From contig MCFG01000551.1 of NCBI GenBank assembly GCA_002104895.1, positions 1 through 32,268 on the forward strand: DNA of 32,268 nt, in the 5' to 3' direction. The stretch is from Anaeromyces robustus. Its lineage: Eukaryota; Neocallimastigomycota; Neocallimastigomycetes; Neocallimastigales; Neocallimastigaceae. The notes under the pieces were generated by a model. It did no database searches. It had not been told where the DNA came from and worked only from the letters and a program-made list of their open reading frames with translations. A program made the translations under genes and the position numbers. Shown here piece after piece: positions 22,217-32,268 of this stretch; position 1 is the first letter of the stretch, and every line of letters begins with the position of its first letter.

Positions 22217-24247
22217 ATGGATAATCTACAAGATCAAGATAATAATATAAATCATAAGGAATCAAATGCTACATTAGGAATACTTGATATACCTAATATA
22301 AATCATAAAGAATCTGATGCAACATTAGGTGTAATAGATGATGAAGATTTTGTAGTAAATATTCAAGAACCATCTATGACTTCATTAGAAGAAGAAATTA
22401 AAAAATATAAAGAAAAAAATGAAATAAATAAATTGGATAAAGAAGGAAAAAATAATAATAATGATAATAATAATGGTAATAATGATAATGATAATAATGA
22501 TAATAATAATAATAATAATAATGATAATAAAAAAAGTGTATTAGATGAGGAAGATGAAGATTTTGTTACTTATGAAGTTACAGGTAAAAAATTATATGCT
22601 ATTACTTTTGCACTTTGTATTATTACATTATTAGCTTGTTTAGATATGACAGTAGTAGCAACAGCTTTACCTACAATTACAAAAGAATTTGGTGATATTA
22701 GTGGTTATTCATGGGTAATTACTTCTTATATGCTTTCTAGTACTGCTTTTCAACCTATGTATGGTAAATTAGCGGATATTTTTGGTCGTCGATATATTAT
22801 GATAACCGCTTTATTAATATTTGTTATTAGTTCCATTTTATGTGGATTATCTAATAGTATGGATATGTTAATCATTTTTCGTGGTATTCAAGGTATAGGA
22901 GGAGGAGGTTTAATGTCACTTTGTATGATTATTATAGCAGATATTATACCTATTAGAAAAAGAGGTCAATATATGGGAATTATAGGAGCAGTATTTTCAT
23001 TTTCAACGGTTATAGGACCATTAATTGGAGGATTATTTACAGATAATATTTCATGGCGTTGGGCATTTTATATTAATGTTCCATTAGCTCTTATTTCCTT
23101 TATTATTATATTTTGGTTTGTTACTATACCTACTAATAATGATAATTTACGTCAAAAACTTTTACGTATAGATTATACTGGTACTGTTGTTTTAATTTTA
23201 TGTGTAGTCTCTTTACTTCTTGCTTTAGAATGGGGTGGTGTAGATTATGATTGGTCATCCTATCAAATTATTTTATTATTTTGTTTATTTGTTGTTTTCC
23301 TTATTTTATTTATTATTATTGAAGTTAGATATGCCAAAGAACCTATTATACCTCCTAAAATATTTAAAATTAGAAATATTAATTGTATGATCATTGCTAT
23401 AGCTATTATAGGATTTGCTTTTATGGGAGCATGTACTTATTTACCTTTATATTTCCAAATGGTACTTGGATTAAAAGCCACTGTATCAGGATTAAGAATG
23501 ATACCTATGTCTATTATTGTAACGATATTAAGTGTGGGTAGTGGAGCCTTTATTGGTAAATATGGAGGAGTTAATTTAATATTTTTTATAGGATTTCTTT
23601 TAGCAGCAGCATCAGGATATGTTTATTCATGTTTAGATCTTCATACAAGTGTTATTGTACAATTATTAATTATAGCTTTTGGAGGTATAGGTACAGGATT
23701 AACACGACAAAATATGGTATTAGTAGCCCAAGATTCATCACCAAAAAATTTATTAGCTTCTACTACAGCAGTTGTTTCCTTTTTCCAAGTTATAGGAGGT
23801 ATTATAGGTATAGCTATTTTTAATACTATATTAAATAATCGTGTACCTAAAAGATTACATGAACTTTCTCCTCAAATACTTCCAGAAATGGTAGATATGA
23901 AATTAATTAATACATATGGAGAAGTAGGTTTAAGAGCCTATAATGATGGATTACATCTTAATTTTTTAATTATTATTCCATGTACCATAGTAGCAATGTT
24001 TATAGTATTATCAACCAAGAATGTAAGATTAAATAGAAGACCAGAAAAATATTTAAAATATAGAAATATGGGAATGTTAACCAATGATAAATATAAGAAT
24101 AAAAAAAATAGAAATCATAAAAAACATCAACATCAACATCAACATTATAATCATAATGGAAGATCATCGCCTATAAAAAGTGTAAATTCAGAAGAATATG
24201 AAAAATCTGATAACAAAGTAATGGTTGTAGATATTACAGATTTATAA
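22217..24247 (+). CDS. DHA2-type MFS transporter, 14 membrane helices
   Basis: A single exon encodes 676 residues. Residues 1-123 are a hydrophilic, acidic and Asn-rich cytosolic tail; 10-25 and 27-42 are a near-duplicate (NINHKESNATLG then NINHKESDATLG). About 14 hydrophobic helices span 125-600, as in the H+-coupled DHA2 drug/metabolite efflux family. Signatures: LDMTVVATALPTI (142-154), motif A GKLADIFGRR (183-192), RGIQGIGGG (222-230) and the antiporter motif C GPLIGG (267-272), followed by WRWAFYINVP. The C-terminal tail (601-676) is basic with a His/Gln stretch (HQHQHQH). The substrate cannot be told; export of drugs, or vacuolar basic amino-acid transport as in the Vba proteins, are options. 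The ATG at 22217 follows an A-rich leader. The absence of introns contrasts with the importin gene. Confidence 0.93.
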   Translation: MDNLQDQDNNINHKESNATLGILDIPNINHKESDATLGVIDDEDFVVNIQEPSMTSLEEEIKKYKEKNEINKLDKEGKNNNNDNNNGNNDNDNNDNNNNNNNDNKKSVLDEEDEDFVTYEVTGKKLYAITFALCIITLLACLDMTVVATALPTITKEFGDISGYSWVITSYMLSSTAFQPMYGKLADIFGRRYIMITALLIFVISSILCGLSNSMDMLIIFRGIQGIGGGGLMSLCMIIIADIIPIRKRGQYMGIIGAVFSFSTVIGPLIGGLFTDNISWRWAFYINVPLALISFIIIFWFVTIPTNNDNLRQKLLRIDYTGTVVLILCVVSLLLALEWGGVDYDWSSYQIILLFCLFVVFLILFIIIEVRYAKEPIIPPKIFKIRNINCMIIAIAIIGFAFMGACTYLPLYFQMVLGLKATVSGLRMIPMSIIVTILSVGSGAFIGKYGGVNLIFFIGFLLAAASGYVYSCLDLHTSVIVQLLIIAFGGIGTGLTRQNMVLVAQDSSPKNLLASTTAVVSFFQVIGGIIGIAIFNTILNNRVPKRLHELSPQILPEMVDMKLINTYGEVGLRAYNDGLHLNFLIIIPCTIVAMFIVLSTKNVRLNRRPEKYLKYRNMGMLTNDKYKNKKNRNHKKHQHQHQHYNHNGRSSPIKSVNSEEYEKSDNKVMVVDITDL

Positions 24248-24254
24248 ATTAAAA

Positions 24255-24285
<31 letters not shown>

Positions 24286-24299
24286 ATATAAGATTATAG

Positions 24300-24935
<636 letters not shown>

Positions 24936-25915
24936 AAAAAAAAAAAAAAAGTAAAAGAGGATATATTAACAATATACATATATAAATATAAAATTAACAA
25001 TTAGCATCATTAATAATAGCTTTATTTATTTATTTATTTCAATTTTTAGTTTTTAGTTTTTTTATCATTTTATCATTTATCATTAAATTATTTTTTATAT
25101 TATATTATTATTTATCATTATTATTATCAACTTTTTTTTCTTTATATATATATATATATTTAAAGATAACACTATTTATTTTATTCCAACAGAAAAAAGA
25201 ATATATATATATATATATATTAAAATTTATTATTATGTTAATATAATTTTTTTATTTATTTATTATTATTATTATATATATAGATAAATATTTATATAGT
25301 ACATATTATATATTATAATATTTTTTATTTTTTTTTTTGTTTATATTTTTTTTTTTTAAATAATTTTCTTTTATTTTTAGATTTATTTTTATTTATTATT
25401 TTTATTTTTTTTTTAATTCATACCATATATAAAATATAATACTGTTTTTAGTTTGGGTTTTTCTTTTTTTTATTTTATAATGTAAATAATACTATTTACA
25501 TTTAATTATATAAAAATATTTTTTTAATAAAAAAAAATTTATAAAAATAAATAATTAATAAAAATATATATATATATATAAAATAATTACGAAAATGTTT
25601 TTTATATATTTTTTTCCTGTATTGAATTTAAATACAAAAAATGTTAATTTTTTTTTATTAATTATAAATAATTATTAATTATTAATACATTTAAATTGAA
25701 GACATATAATAAAATAATAAAATAGATTAAAAAAAATTAAAATAAAATTCTATCTAAAAAACATCTATAACATATATTTAATATTTAATATAAAGAAAAA
25801 TATATAATAAATTTCTGGAATTATAAATAATTTCAGTATAGGGTACTCTTCGAATTTCACTTCTCTCTTAAATGAAAAAATATTATAAATTAAAGAAGTA
25901 ATATTTATATTAAAG
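24936..25915. other. AT-rich intergenic region
   Basis: No gene seen. It contains (TA)n runs and T-rich stretches. A short less-AT-rich patch at about 25825-25870 (GGGTACTCTTCGAATTTCAC) does not match anything I recognise. Confidence 0.5.
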
Positions 25916-26985
25916 CTTAATAAAAAAAAAAATAAAGGTAATATATTATAATGATTAATAATTAATGAATAAAAAACCTATTAGTATTAATTTAAGTATT
26001 AGTATTAAGTAAGTAAGTATTATTCTATTATTTATAATCGAAGTTTTTATTGTTATTTGTTATATATATATATTACAAATATAAAACTTTATTTCTAACA
26101 ATACTATATATGATATATGGTATAATAATTTTTTATATTAATGAATAATTTTATTCATGAAAATAAATTAAATAAATAAATAAAAAAACTTTTCCCTTTT
26201 TATATTTTGAAAAAATGATAATTATAATAATAATAATTATAATAATAATAATTATAATAATAATAATTATAATAATAATAATTATAATAATAATAATTAT
26301 AATAATAATAATTATAATAATAATAATTATAATAAATAAAAATAAAAAAATAAAAAACTTTATTTTTATAATGTTTTTTTTTTTATTTTTATTGTGTTAT
26401 TATTGTTATTATTATTACTAATGATTTATCTATAATTTATTAGATATTAAAAATAAAAAATAAAAAATAAAAAACAAAGAATAAAATATTTAAAAATTAA
26501 AAATTTAAAATAAAAATTAAAATAAATAAAATATATAAAAAAAAAAAAAATCTTAATTATATTTCATATTTTATAAACCTATAAAATAATAAAAATAAAA
26601 AAAAAAAAGTTATTATTATTATCTATAAATAAATAAAATACAAAAAAAAGTTTTTTGTTTTACATATATATATATATAAAAATAAAATAAATAAATAAAT
26701 AAATAAATAAATTTACATGAATATTATACAACTAAAAAAAAAAAAGTCAGAGTTAAAAAAATATTTAAAAAATAATTATATAAAAATATTTAAAAGAAAA
26801 TTATATATATATATGGATAATAATATATTAATATCATACATAAAATAAACAAAATAGAGGTTATTTTGAATAATGATTAATTGGTTTTTTTTTTATAAAA
26901 AATTATTTAATAATAAAAAATTGTTGTATTTTTTTTTAATACTATGTAAAACCAATTATATCTTTTTTTTTTAGGTTCTATTTTT
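25916..26985 (+). repeat. Left arm of the inverted repeat
   Basis: It carries a private expansion: a 15-bp unit (ATTATAATAATAATA) repeated about eight times at 26219-26334. The matching part of the right arm (about 29190-29260) has only an irregular short version. The inner end shows AGGTTCTATTTTT followed by three ATTATTCATT-like units. Confidence 0.75.
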
Positions 26986-27899
26986 TAATATTATTATTTA
27001 TTGTTATTAATTATTCATTATTATTATTCATTATTATTATTCATTATTATTATTATTATTTAGAAATTTATCAGTTCTATCATTCTTTTTTTTTTTTTAT
27101 TCATTTTTAATACAATTAATAAACTAATAAAATATTTATTTATATTATTATAATCTCTGTAATTAAAAGTTTTTCATTTTATTAAAGTATAAAACTAATA
27201 ATATATTAAATTTATGTTATAGATTTTCTTGTTCAAAGGAATGAATAATTAATTAATCTTTGAAATAGATAGATATGTTTATACTGGAAATATAAATATT
27301 TTTTTAATCATTAAGCCGATATTAATGATAATAATAATATAATATATATAATATATACCTATAAAATAGATTTGTATGAAAAATGTAGAAATTGAAATAT
27401 TTAATTGATTATGGAACCTAAATAAATATAGAAAAATAAAAAAAAAAAAGATACTTTTACATAAAGAATCTTCTTTTTTTTTTAAATTAATTTATCCCCG
27501 TAGAAATAAAAAAAAAAAAATTACGGAACAAAGAAAATAATGGAAAATTATAATAATGAAAATGATGAAAAATTTATTAAAATATCAATATTTGAAATTG
27601 AAAAATTAGAATAAATTCTATAAAATAAATATTTTTATACTTTATATTTTATTTTATTATTATTATTTTATTATTATTATAATACTAAAGAATATCTTTT
27701 TTCTTTACTTAAACTTTTTTACATCTGAATTATTATATACTTATTATTTAATTTATTTATTTCATATAATAATAAAAAAATAAAAATTAAAAATATTTAT
27801 TTTTTAATATTTATTAAATAAACTAAAAATTAAAATTAAAAAATTTTTATTTTTTAATATTTATTAAATAAATTAAAAATTTTAAAAAATTTAACAAAA

Positions 27900-28224
27900 A
27901 GAAAGTATGACAGACCCACAATATCCGTAACAAGAGACTGGGATGAATATTTGATATGTAGTTCATACTACTATCTCTGTTTCACATCAATTTCTAGTTT
28001 TTCAAATATATAACACCCATCAAAGAAAGCATTAAACATCAAGTAAAAAGTATATATATTATCTTCATAATCTTTGTCTAAGTCCATAGATATTTCCATT
28101 GATTTATCTTCAATAGTTAAGGCAAACTTCAAGAATAAGTTATCGGAATGTTTTCAAGAATTATATTTCTATCCTGTTCAAAGTAATTTAACAGCCATTG
28201 GTAGTATATTTGTTGATGCCAAAT
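27900..28224 (-). pseudogene. Island of unusual composition, possible coding relic
   Basis: This ~325-bp stretch is clearly richer in G and C than anything within several kb. The best minus-strand frame gives KHSDNLFLKFALTIEDKSME, then ISMDLDKDYEDN, then IYTFYLMFNAFFDGCYIFEK and LEIDVKQR, ending in two stops. After them the same frame goes on as YELHIKYSSQSLVTDIVGLS. Upstream in the same frame, three stops interrupt ASTNILPMAVKLL. A plus-strand frame (KYDRPTISVTRDWDEYLICS) is also open for about 35 codons. I recognise no family. It looks like a broken gene or gene fragment captured between the arms. Confidence 0.35.
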
Positions 28225-28480
28225 AATGAATAATGAATAATGAATAATGAATAATGAATAATGAATAATGAATAATGAATAATGAATAATGAATAATGAA
28301 TAATGAATAATGAATAATAATGAATAATGAATAATGAATAATGAATAATAATTAATAATGAATAATAATGAATAATGAATAATGAATAATGAATAGAATA
28401 ATGAATAATAATGAATAATAATGAATAATGAATAATGAATAATGAATAATGAATAATGAATAATGAATAATGAATAATAT
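28225..28480. repeat. (GAATAAT)n minisatellite, about 35 units
   Basis: A 7-bp unit is repeated with a few extra AAT and one GAATAGAATAAT slip. A tiny matching patch in inverted orientation (ATTATTCATT units at 27009-27063) borders the left arm, so both arms seem to have carried the seed and only one side expanded. An AAT run follows to about 28560. Confidence 0.9.
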
Positions 28481-28527
28481 TAAAATAATAAATAATATAA
28501 AATAATAAATAATATAAAATAATAGTA

Positions 28528-28554
<27 letters not shown>

Positions 28555-28562
<8 letters not shown>

Positions 28563-29606
28563 TAGAACCTAAAAAAAAAAAGATATAATTGGTTTTACAT
28601 AGTATTAAAAAAAAAAATAAGATACAACAAACTTTTATTATTAACTAATTATTTATAAAAAAAAAAAAAAAAAAAATAAAAAGAAAAAAAAGAAAACCCA
28701 ACTTAATCATTATTTAAAATAACCAATTTTGTTTATTTTATGTATGATATTAATATATTATTATCCATATATATATATATATATATATATAATTTTTAAA
28801 TATTTTTATATAATTATTTTTTAAATATTTTTTTAACTCTGACTTTTTTTCTAGTTGTATAATATTCTTGTAAATTTATTTATTTTATTTTATTTTTATA
28901 TATATATGTAAAATAAAGAAACTTTTTATTTTTATAATAATAATAACTTTTTTTTTATTTTTATTTTTTATATAGATTTATAAAATATGAAATATTTATG
29001 ATTTTATATATGTTATTTATTTTATATTTTTTTATATTTTTTAATTTTTTATTTTTAAATTTTTTATTCTTTATTTTTTATTTTTTAATATCTAATAAAT
29101 ATAGATAAATCATTAGTAATAATAATACAAAAAAAAAAAAAAAAAAAAAAAAATATAAAAATAATATTTTCTTTTTTTTTATTCTTATTTATTATAATTA
29201 TTATTATTATTAGGATTGTTATATTTATTATAATAATTACTATTATTACTTTTATTATTATTTTCAAAATATAAAAAGGGATAAATTTTTATTTATTTTT
29301 TTATTTATTTATTTAATTTATTTTATATTTAATTTATTTATTTTAATGGATAAAATTATTCATTAATATAAAAAACTATTATACCATATATCCTAGATAG
29401 TATCGTTAGAAATTAAAGTTTTATATTTGTAATATGTATAATATATATATATATATAACAAATAACAATAAAAACTTTGATTATAAATAACAGAATAATA
29501 ATACTTACTTACTTAATACTAATACTTAAATTAATACTAATAGGTTTTTTATTCATTAATTTTATTATTATAATATATTACCTTTATTTTTTTTTATTAT
29601 TATTAA
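28555..29606 (-). repeat. Right arm of the inverted repeat
   Basis: It is the reverse complement of 25916-26985. It lacks the 15-bp expansion of the left arm but has longer A/T runs (for example about 23 A at 29129-29151). The isoleucine/lysine-rich frames in both arms are mirror copies of simple repeat, not genes. Confidence 0.75.
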
Positions 29607-29644
29607 GGATAAAGGATTAATGAATGAATGAATGAATGAATGAA

Positions 29645-29687
<43 letters not shown>

Positions 29688-29727
29688 ATTAATAAAAATT
29701 ATTAATCATTATAATAAAATTTTATAT
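29607..29727. repeat. (GAAT)n / (AAAT)n junction between arm and retroelement
   Basis: About six GAAT units (29620-29644) change into about eleven AAAT units (29644-29690), followed by AT-rich sequence. This simple repeat marks the border between the inverted repeat and the retroelement remnant. Confidence 0.85.
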
Positions 29728-32268
29728 GGCTCATTTCCCTTTTTATATATCTTTCCTACTCCCTATTTCATTTTTTTTTTATTTGAAAATGGAAAAAATA
29801 AGACAAATAATAAGAGATAATAAAATGGCTGTTTCTTCGGCAGTAGGTATTTCTTTAAATGGTATTAAGTGAATCATTTTTGAAAAACGATCCACAACAA
29901 CCATAATTACTGTATATTTTTTAGATTCAGGTAGTCCACACAAGAAATCTATTTCGATTGACTTCCAAGGGCGATCAGGAACTTCCAAAGGTCTTAGTAA
30001 ATCATATCTCTTGTGTCTGGTAACTTTATTTCGAGCACATTGATCACAAGAGTTGACAAATTTCGTAATATCTTCATGCATCTTTGGCCACCAAAAGTTT
30101 CTAGAAATTAATTCTTCTGTTCTTCTAATACCTAAATGTCCAGCAGTAGGTTTGTCGTGGTACCTATTTAATATTTCTAATCGTAAAGAAGCTGGAACAT
30201 ATATAAGATTATTGTATAAAATCATATTATTTTTAATTTGAAATTTATTCATTTTCCTAAATGGTCGATAAAAGTAACCTTGATTAGCATTGTTTGGGCT
30301 AAAGTATAAGTGAATATCTTTAGCTGTTTCATCTTCTTTGGTTTCTTCAATAATTTTATCGATCAAAGTACTTACAACACCTATTAAACATGGAGTAGTA
30401 GAGATATTCTTGCTATCTAAGATATGTTCTGGGCGTATTTCTTCTAAGTCTTTTTCATAATCTGGTCTTCTTGACAAGCTATCTGGTTTTCCGTTTTTTC
30501 TTCCTTGGCGGTAGATAAGTTGAAAATTATATTCTTGAAAGAATAAATGCCAACGATGTTGACGTTGATTTTCAACTTTTCCTCCTAAAGTATATATCAA
30601 ATTTTTATGATCAGTGAATACCGTAACTTGATACTTAGCTCCAAGTAGTAAGTGTCTCCAAGTAGAAAATGCACTTTTTATAGCCAATAATTCTTTTTCA
30701 GTGATTGAATAATTTAATTCTGCATTATTTAAGCTTCTAGAATAATAAGCAACAGGATGAAGTTTTTCTTCATCATCCTTTTGGGATAAAATTGCACCTA
30801 TTGCGAAGTTACTTGCATCACACTCCACAATAAATGGTTTTTGTGTATCTGAATGTAACAAGATTGGAGAAGTAGTAAGTCTTGTTTTTAATTCTTGGAA
30901 AGCATCTTCACATTCCTTCGACCAAATAAATTTTATATTCTTTTTAGTTAAATTGTGCAATGGCTTAGCTATAAATGCGAAGTTTTCAACAAAGCGGCGG
31001 TAATAATTACATAAACCTAAGAATCTTTGTATATCCTTGACACATTTTGGAGTTGGCCATTCTTTTACTGATTTAATTTTATTTGGATCGGTAGCTATTC
31101 CTTTTCCAGATATTACATGTCCTAAAAATTCAACTTGTTGTTTATGAAATTCACATTTCTTTGGTTTAACATATAAATTATTATCTAATAATGTTTTTAA
31201 TATTGTTCTAACATGTTCAGTATGTTCTTCTAATGTTTTTGAATAAATTAATATATCATCTAAATATAAAATAACAAATTTTTCTAAATATGGGCGTAAA
31301 ACGGAATTTATAAATGATTGAAAAGTAGCAGGAGCATTAGTTAATCCAAATGGCATTACAAGATATTCGTAATGTCCATATTTTGTGCGAAAAGCTGTTT
31401 TATATTCATCACCTTCTCTTATGCGAATTAAATTATAAGCAGAACGAAGATCTAGCTTAGTAAAATAATTTGCACCTTTTACTCTTTCAATAATATCTGT
31501 TATTAAAGGTAATGGATATGAATTTCTTATTGTAACAGCATTAAGTTTTTTATAATCAATACAAAGACGCAAAGTACCATCTTTTTTCTTTTGGAATAAA
31601 ACTGGGTATCCAGCAGGTGATTCAGAATGTCTAATAAAACCCTTTTTTAAGTTTTCTTTTATGTATTCTTTCAAAACTTTATTTTCTTCTTCTGTAAGTG
31701 GATATATTGGACCATAATGTAAGGTAGCATCTTTTTGTAGTACAATCTTGCAGTCAGTAAGTCTATGTGGTGGTAATTTATCAGCTTTAATTTTACTAAA
31801 AACTTCAACTAAATCTCTATATGCTTCAGGAATATCTGCTATTTCAAAGTCTTCTTCTTCTTCTTCATCATCATAATAATCTATTTCTTCATTATTATTA
31901 GATAAAAATGAATATATAAAATTATTGAAATTAAATTCATCTTGAATTTCAAAATTATTTTTTGAATTTTTTAATAAATTTTTTGAAAAATTTCCATTAA
32001 TTTTTGTGGTATTATTTGTGGTTACACAAGCTAAATTTTTATTATTATCATTATTAGCTATATTTTTCAAATTATTTTGATTAATATTTTCATAATTTTT
32101 TCTAGAATTTGGATCGCGTTTTTTGAAAAATTTTAAATATAAATGTGGCTTTTTATTTTTGATATTCTTGTTGTTTTTATCATAATTCATATAAATCTGA
32201 AATTTGGTGTAATTTGGACTATTATCTGTGGATTTATTTAACGTTGAATCTACTAAATTGTTTTGTTA
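29728..32268 (-). mobile_element. Ty3/gypsy LTR retrotransposon, 3' part lost
   Basis: The element runs right to left and leaves the window at its 5' side. Its internal region breaks off in the integrase, so the second and third catalytic residues, the integrase C terminus and a normal 3' end are missing. After the break the minus strand shows a purine-rich piece (AAAAAGGGAAA at about 29734-29744) followed by TGAGCC, which is how a polypurine tract and LTR start would look. This could mean an internal deletion, not simple truncation, but no second LTR is available to test it. Confidence 0.75.
29779..32190 (-). CDS. pol: Ty3/gypsy Pol: RT, RNase H, partial integrase
   Basis: 803 codons are open. 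Residues 1-100 are Asn/Lys-rich; 103-113 form an acidic tract; ADKLPPHR is at 136-143. Reverse transcriptase spans about 145-400: catalytic Asp247 in KLDLRSAYN and the YLDD box at 309-312. RNase H spans about 450-575: Asp458 (CDAS), Glu498 or Glu500, TDH at 526-528 and Asp570 (KPDSLSRR). The integrase zinc finger is H678, H685, C715, C718. The core begins at PWKSIEIDFL (first catalytic Asp748), keeps VVVDRFSKM and stops after ETAILL, where 13 unrelated residues lead to a stop. The D-E remainder is missing, so integration from this copy is not expected. No aspartic protease or Gag is seen. The frame continues open upstream of the ATG to a stop at 32266-32268, so ATG at 32190 is only the first Met. 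The unbroken RT frame implies a fairly young copy. Confidence 0.9.
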   Translation of the reverse strand: MNYDKNNKNIKNKKPHLYLKFFKKRDPNSRKNYENINQNNLKNIANNDNNKNLACVTTNNTTKINGNFSKNLLKNSKNNFEIQDEFNFNNFIYSFLSNNNEEIDYYDDEEEEEDFEIADIPEAYRDLVEVFSKIKADKLPPHRLTDCKIVLQKDATLHYGPIYPLTEEENKVLKEYIKENLKKGFIRHSESPAGYPVLFQKKKDGTLRLCIDYKKLNAVTIRNSYPLPLITDIIERVKGANYFTKLDLRSAYNLIRIREGDEYKTAFRTKYGHYEYLVMPFGLTNAPATFQSFINSVLRPYLEKFVILYLDDILIYSKTLEEHTEHVRTILKTLLDNNLYVKPKKCEFHKQQVEFLGHVISGKGIATDPNKIKSVKEWPTPKCVKDIQRFLGLCNYYRRFVENFAFIAKPLHNLTKKNIKFIWSKECEDAFQELKTRLTTSPILLHSDTQKPFIVECDASNFAIGAILSQKDDEEKLHPVAYYSRSLNNAELNYSITEKELLAIKSAFSTWRHLLLGAKYQVTVFTDHKNLIYTLGGKVENQRQHRWHLFFQEYNFQLIYRQGRKNGKPDSLSRRPDYEKDLEEIRPEHILDSKNISTTPCLIGVVSTLIDKIIEETKEDETAKDIHLYFSPNNANQGYFYRPFRKMNKFQIKNNMILYNNLIYVPASLRLEILNRYHDKPTAGHLGIRRTEELISRNFWWPKMHEDITKFVNSCDQCARNKVTRHKRYDLLRPLEVPDRPWKSIEIDFLCGLPESKKYTVIMVVVDRFSKMIHLIPFKEIPTAEETAILLSLIICLIFSIFK

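Larger units (their letters stand above)
26986..28554. other. Centre of the inverted-repeat structure
   Basis: Mostly AT-rich. A 24-codon open frame, MENYNNENDEKFIKISIFEI and then EKLE, lies at 27540-27614 (plus) after an A-rich context and is not recognised. Just before it, CCGTA and TACGG flank an A run. About 27775-27890 holds two copies of a TATTTTTTAATATTTATTAA word. The right part is a minisatellite and a non-AT-rich island. Confidence 0.5.
25916..29606. mobile_element. Large inverted-repeat (foldback-like) structure
   Basis: Two ~1.05-kb arms, about 25916-26985 and 28555-29606, are reverse complements over their whole length, around a ~1.57-kb centre. Landmark pairs sit symmetrically: CCTATTAGT 25977 / ACTAATAGG 29544; ACTAATGATTTATCT 26417 / 29117; GTCAGAGTTA 26746 / 28843; AAAACCAATTATATCT 26948 / 28596. 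By eye, unique segments agree at about nine positions in ten, with indels in the simple repeats. The outer ends (TAAAAAAAAAAATAAAGG left, its complement right) have no clear target-site duplication or recognised terminus. No transposase is visible. It may be a foldback DNA element, two opposed copies of one repeat, or an inverted duplication. Confidence 0.75.

Noticed and set aside
21966-22265. 99-codon minus-strand frame before the MFS gene
   Set aside because: It is the complement of the A/C-rich leader, giving Phe/Leu-rich low complexity, and overlaps the transporter start.
23629-23823. 64-codon plus-strand frame inside the MFS gene
   Set aside because: Alternate-frame shadow of transporter coding sequence.
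30053-30241. 62-codon plus-strand frame inside pol
   Set aside because: Antisense shadow of the integrase zinc-finger region.

Overview
This is nuclear DNA from an extremely AT-rich eukaryote. The best fit is an anaerobic gut fungus (Neocallimastigomycota). Reasons: AT-saturated intergenic DNA full of (AAAT)n, (AAT)n and long A/T homopolymers; a house-keeping gene cut by 21 short GT-AG introns; Asn-rich protein segments; and fungal-type Ty3/gypsy elements. Dictyostelium-like amoebae share the base composition but usually carry far fewer introns per gene, so I place them second. The assignment is an inference from style, not from a marker gene.

Layout. (1) 1-7540 has no intact gene: the cut-off end of a Ty3/gypsy polyprotein on the minus strand (1-89), a strong hairpin, a possible gag remnant, a tRNA-like relic, diverged tandem repeats and microsatellites. 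(2) 7541-14012 is a complete importin-beta gene (KAP95/KPNB1 orthologue). I resolved it into 22 exons totalling 2610 bp, giving 869 residues. (3) 14013-22216 is a repeat-rich intergenic desert with a decayed coding relic (15374-15880), a probable Ty1/copia integrase fossil (19058-19281), several sharp hairpins and a ~700-bp trinucleotide/tetranucleotide block. (4) 22217-24247 is an intronless 676-residue DHA2-type (14-helix) MFS transporter. It is followed by four diverged copies of a ~110-bp repeat. (5) 25916-29606 is a ~3.7-kb structure made of two ~1.05-kb inverted arms around a ~1.57-kb loop that holds an expanded 7-bp minisatellite and an island of non-AT-rich, once-coding-looking sequence. 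(6) 29779-32190 (minus) is a long open Ty3/gypsy pol frame that breaks off inside the integrase core, just outside the right arm.

The two intact cellular genes are unrelated in function (nuclear import; membrane efflux/transport) and lie ~8 kb apart, so nothing suggests joint regulation. The most unusual object is the large inverted-repeat structure with its asymmetric internal expansions beside the truncated retroelement. It could be a foldback-type mobile element or the product of an inverted duplication, and I cannot tell which from this window alone.
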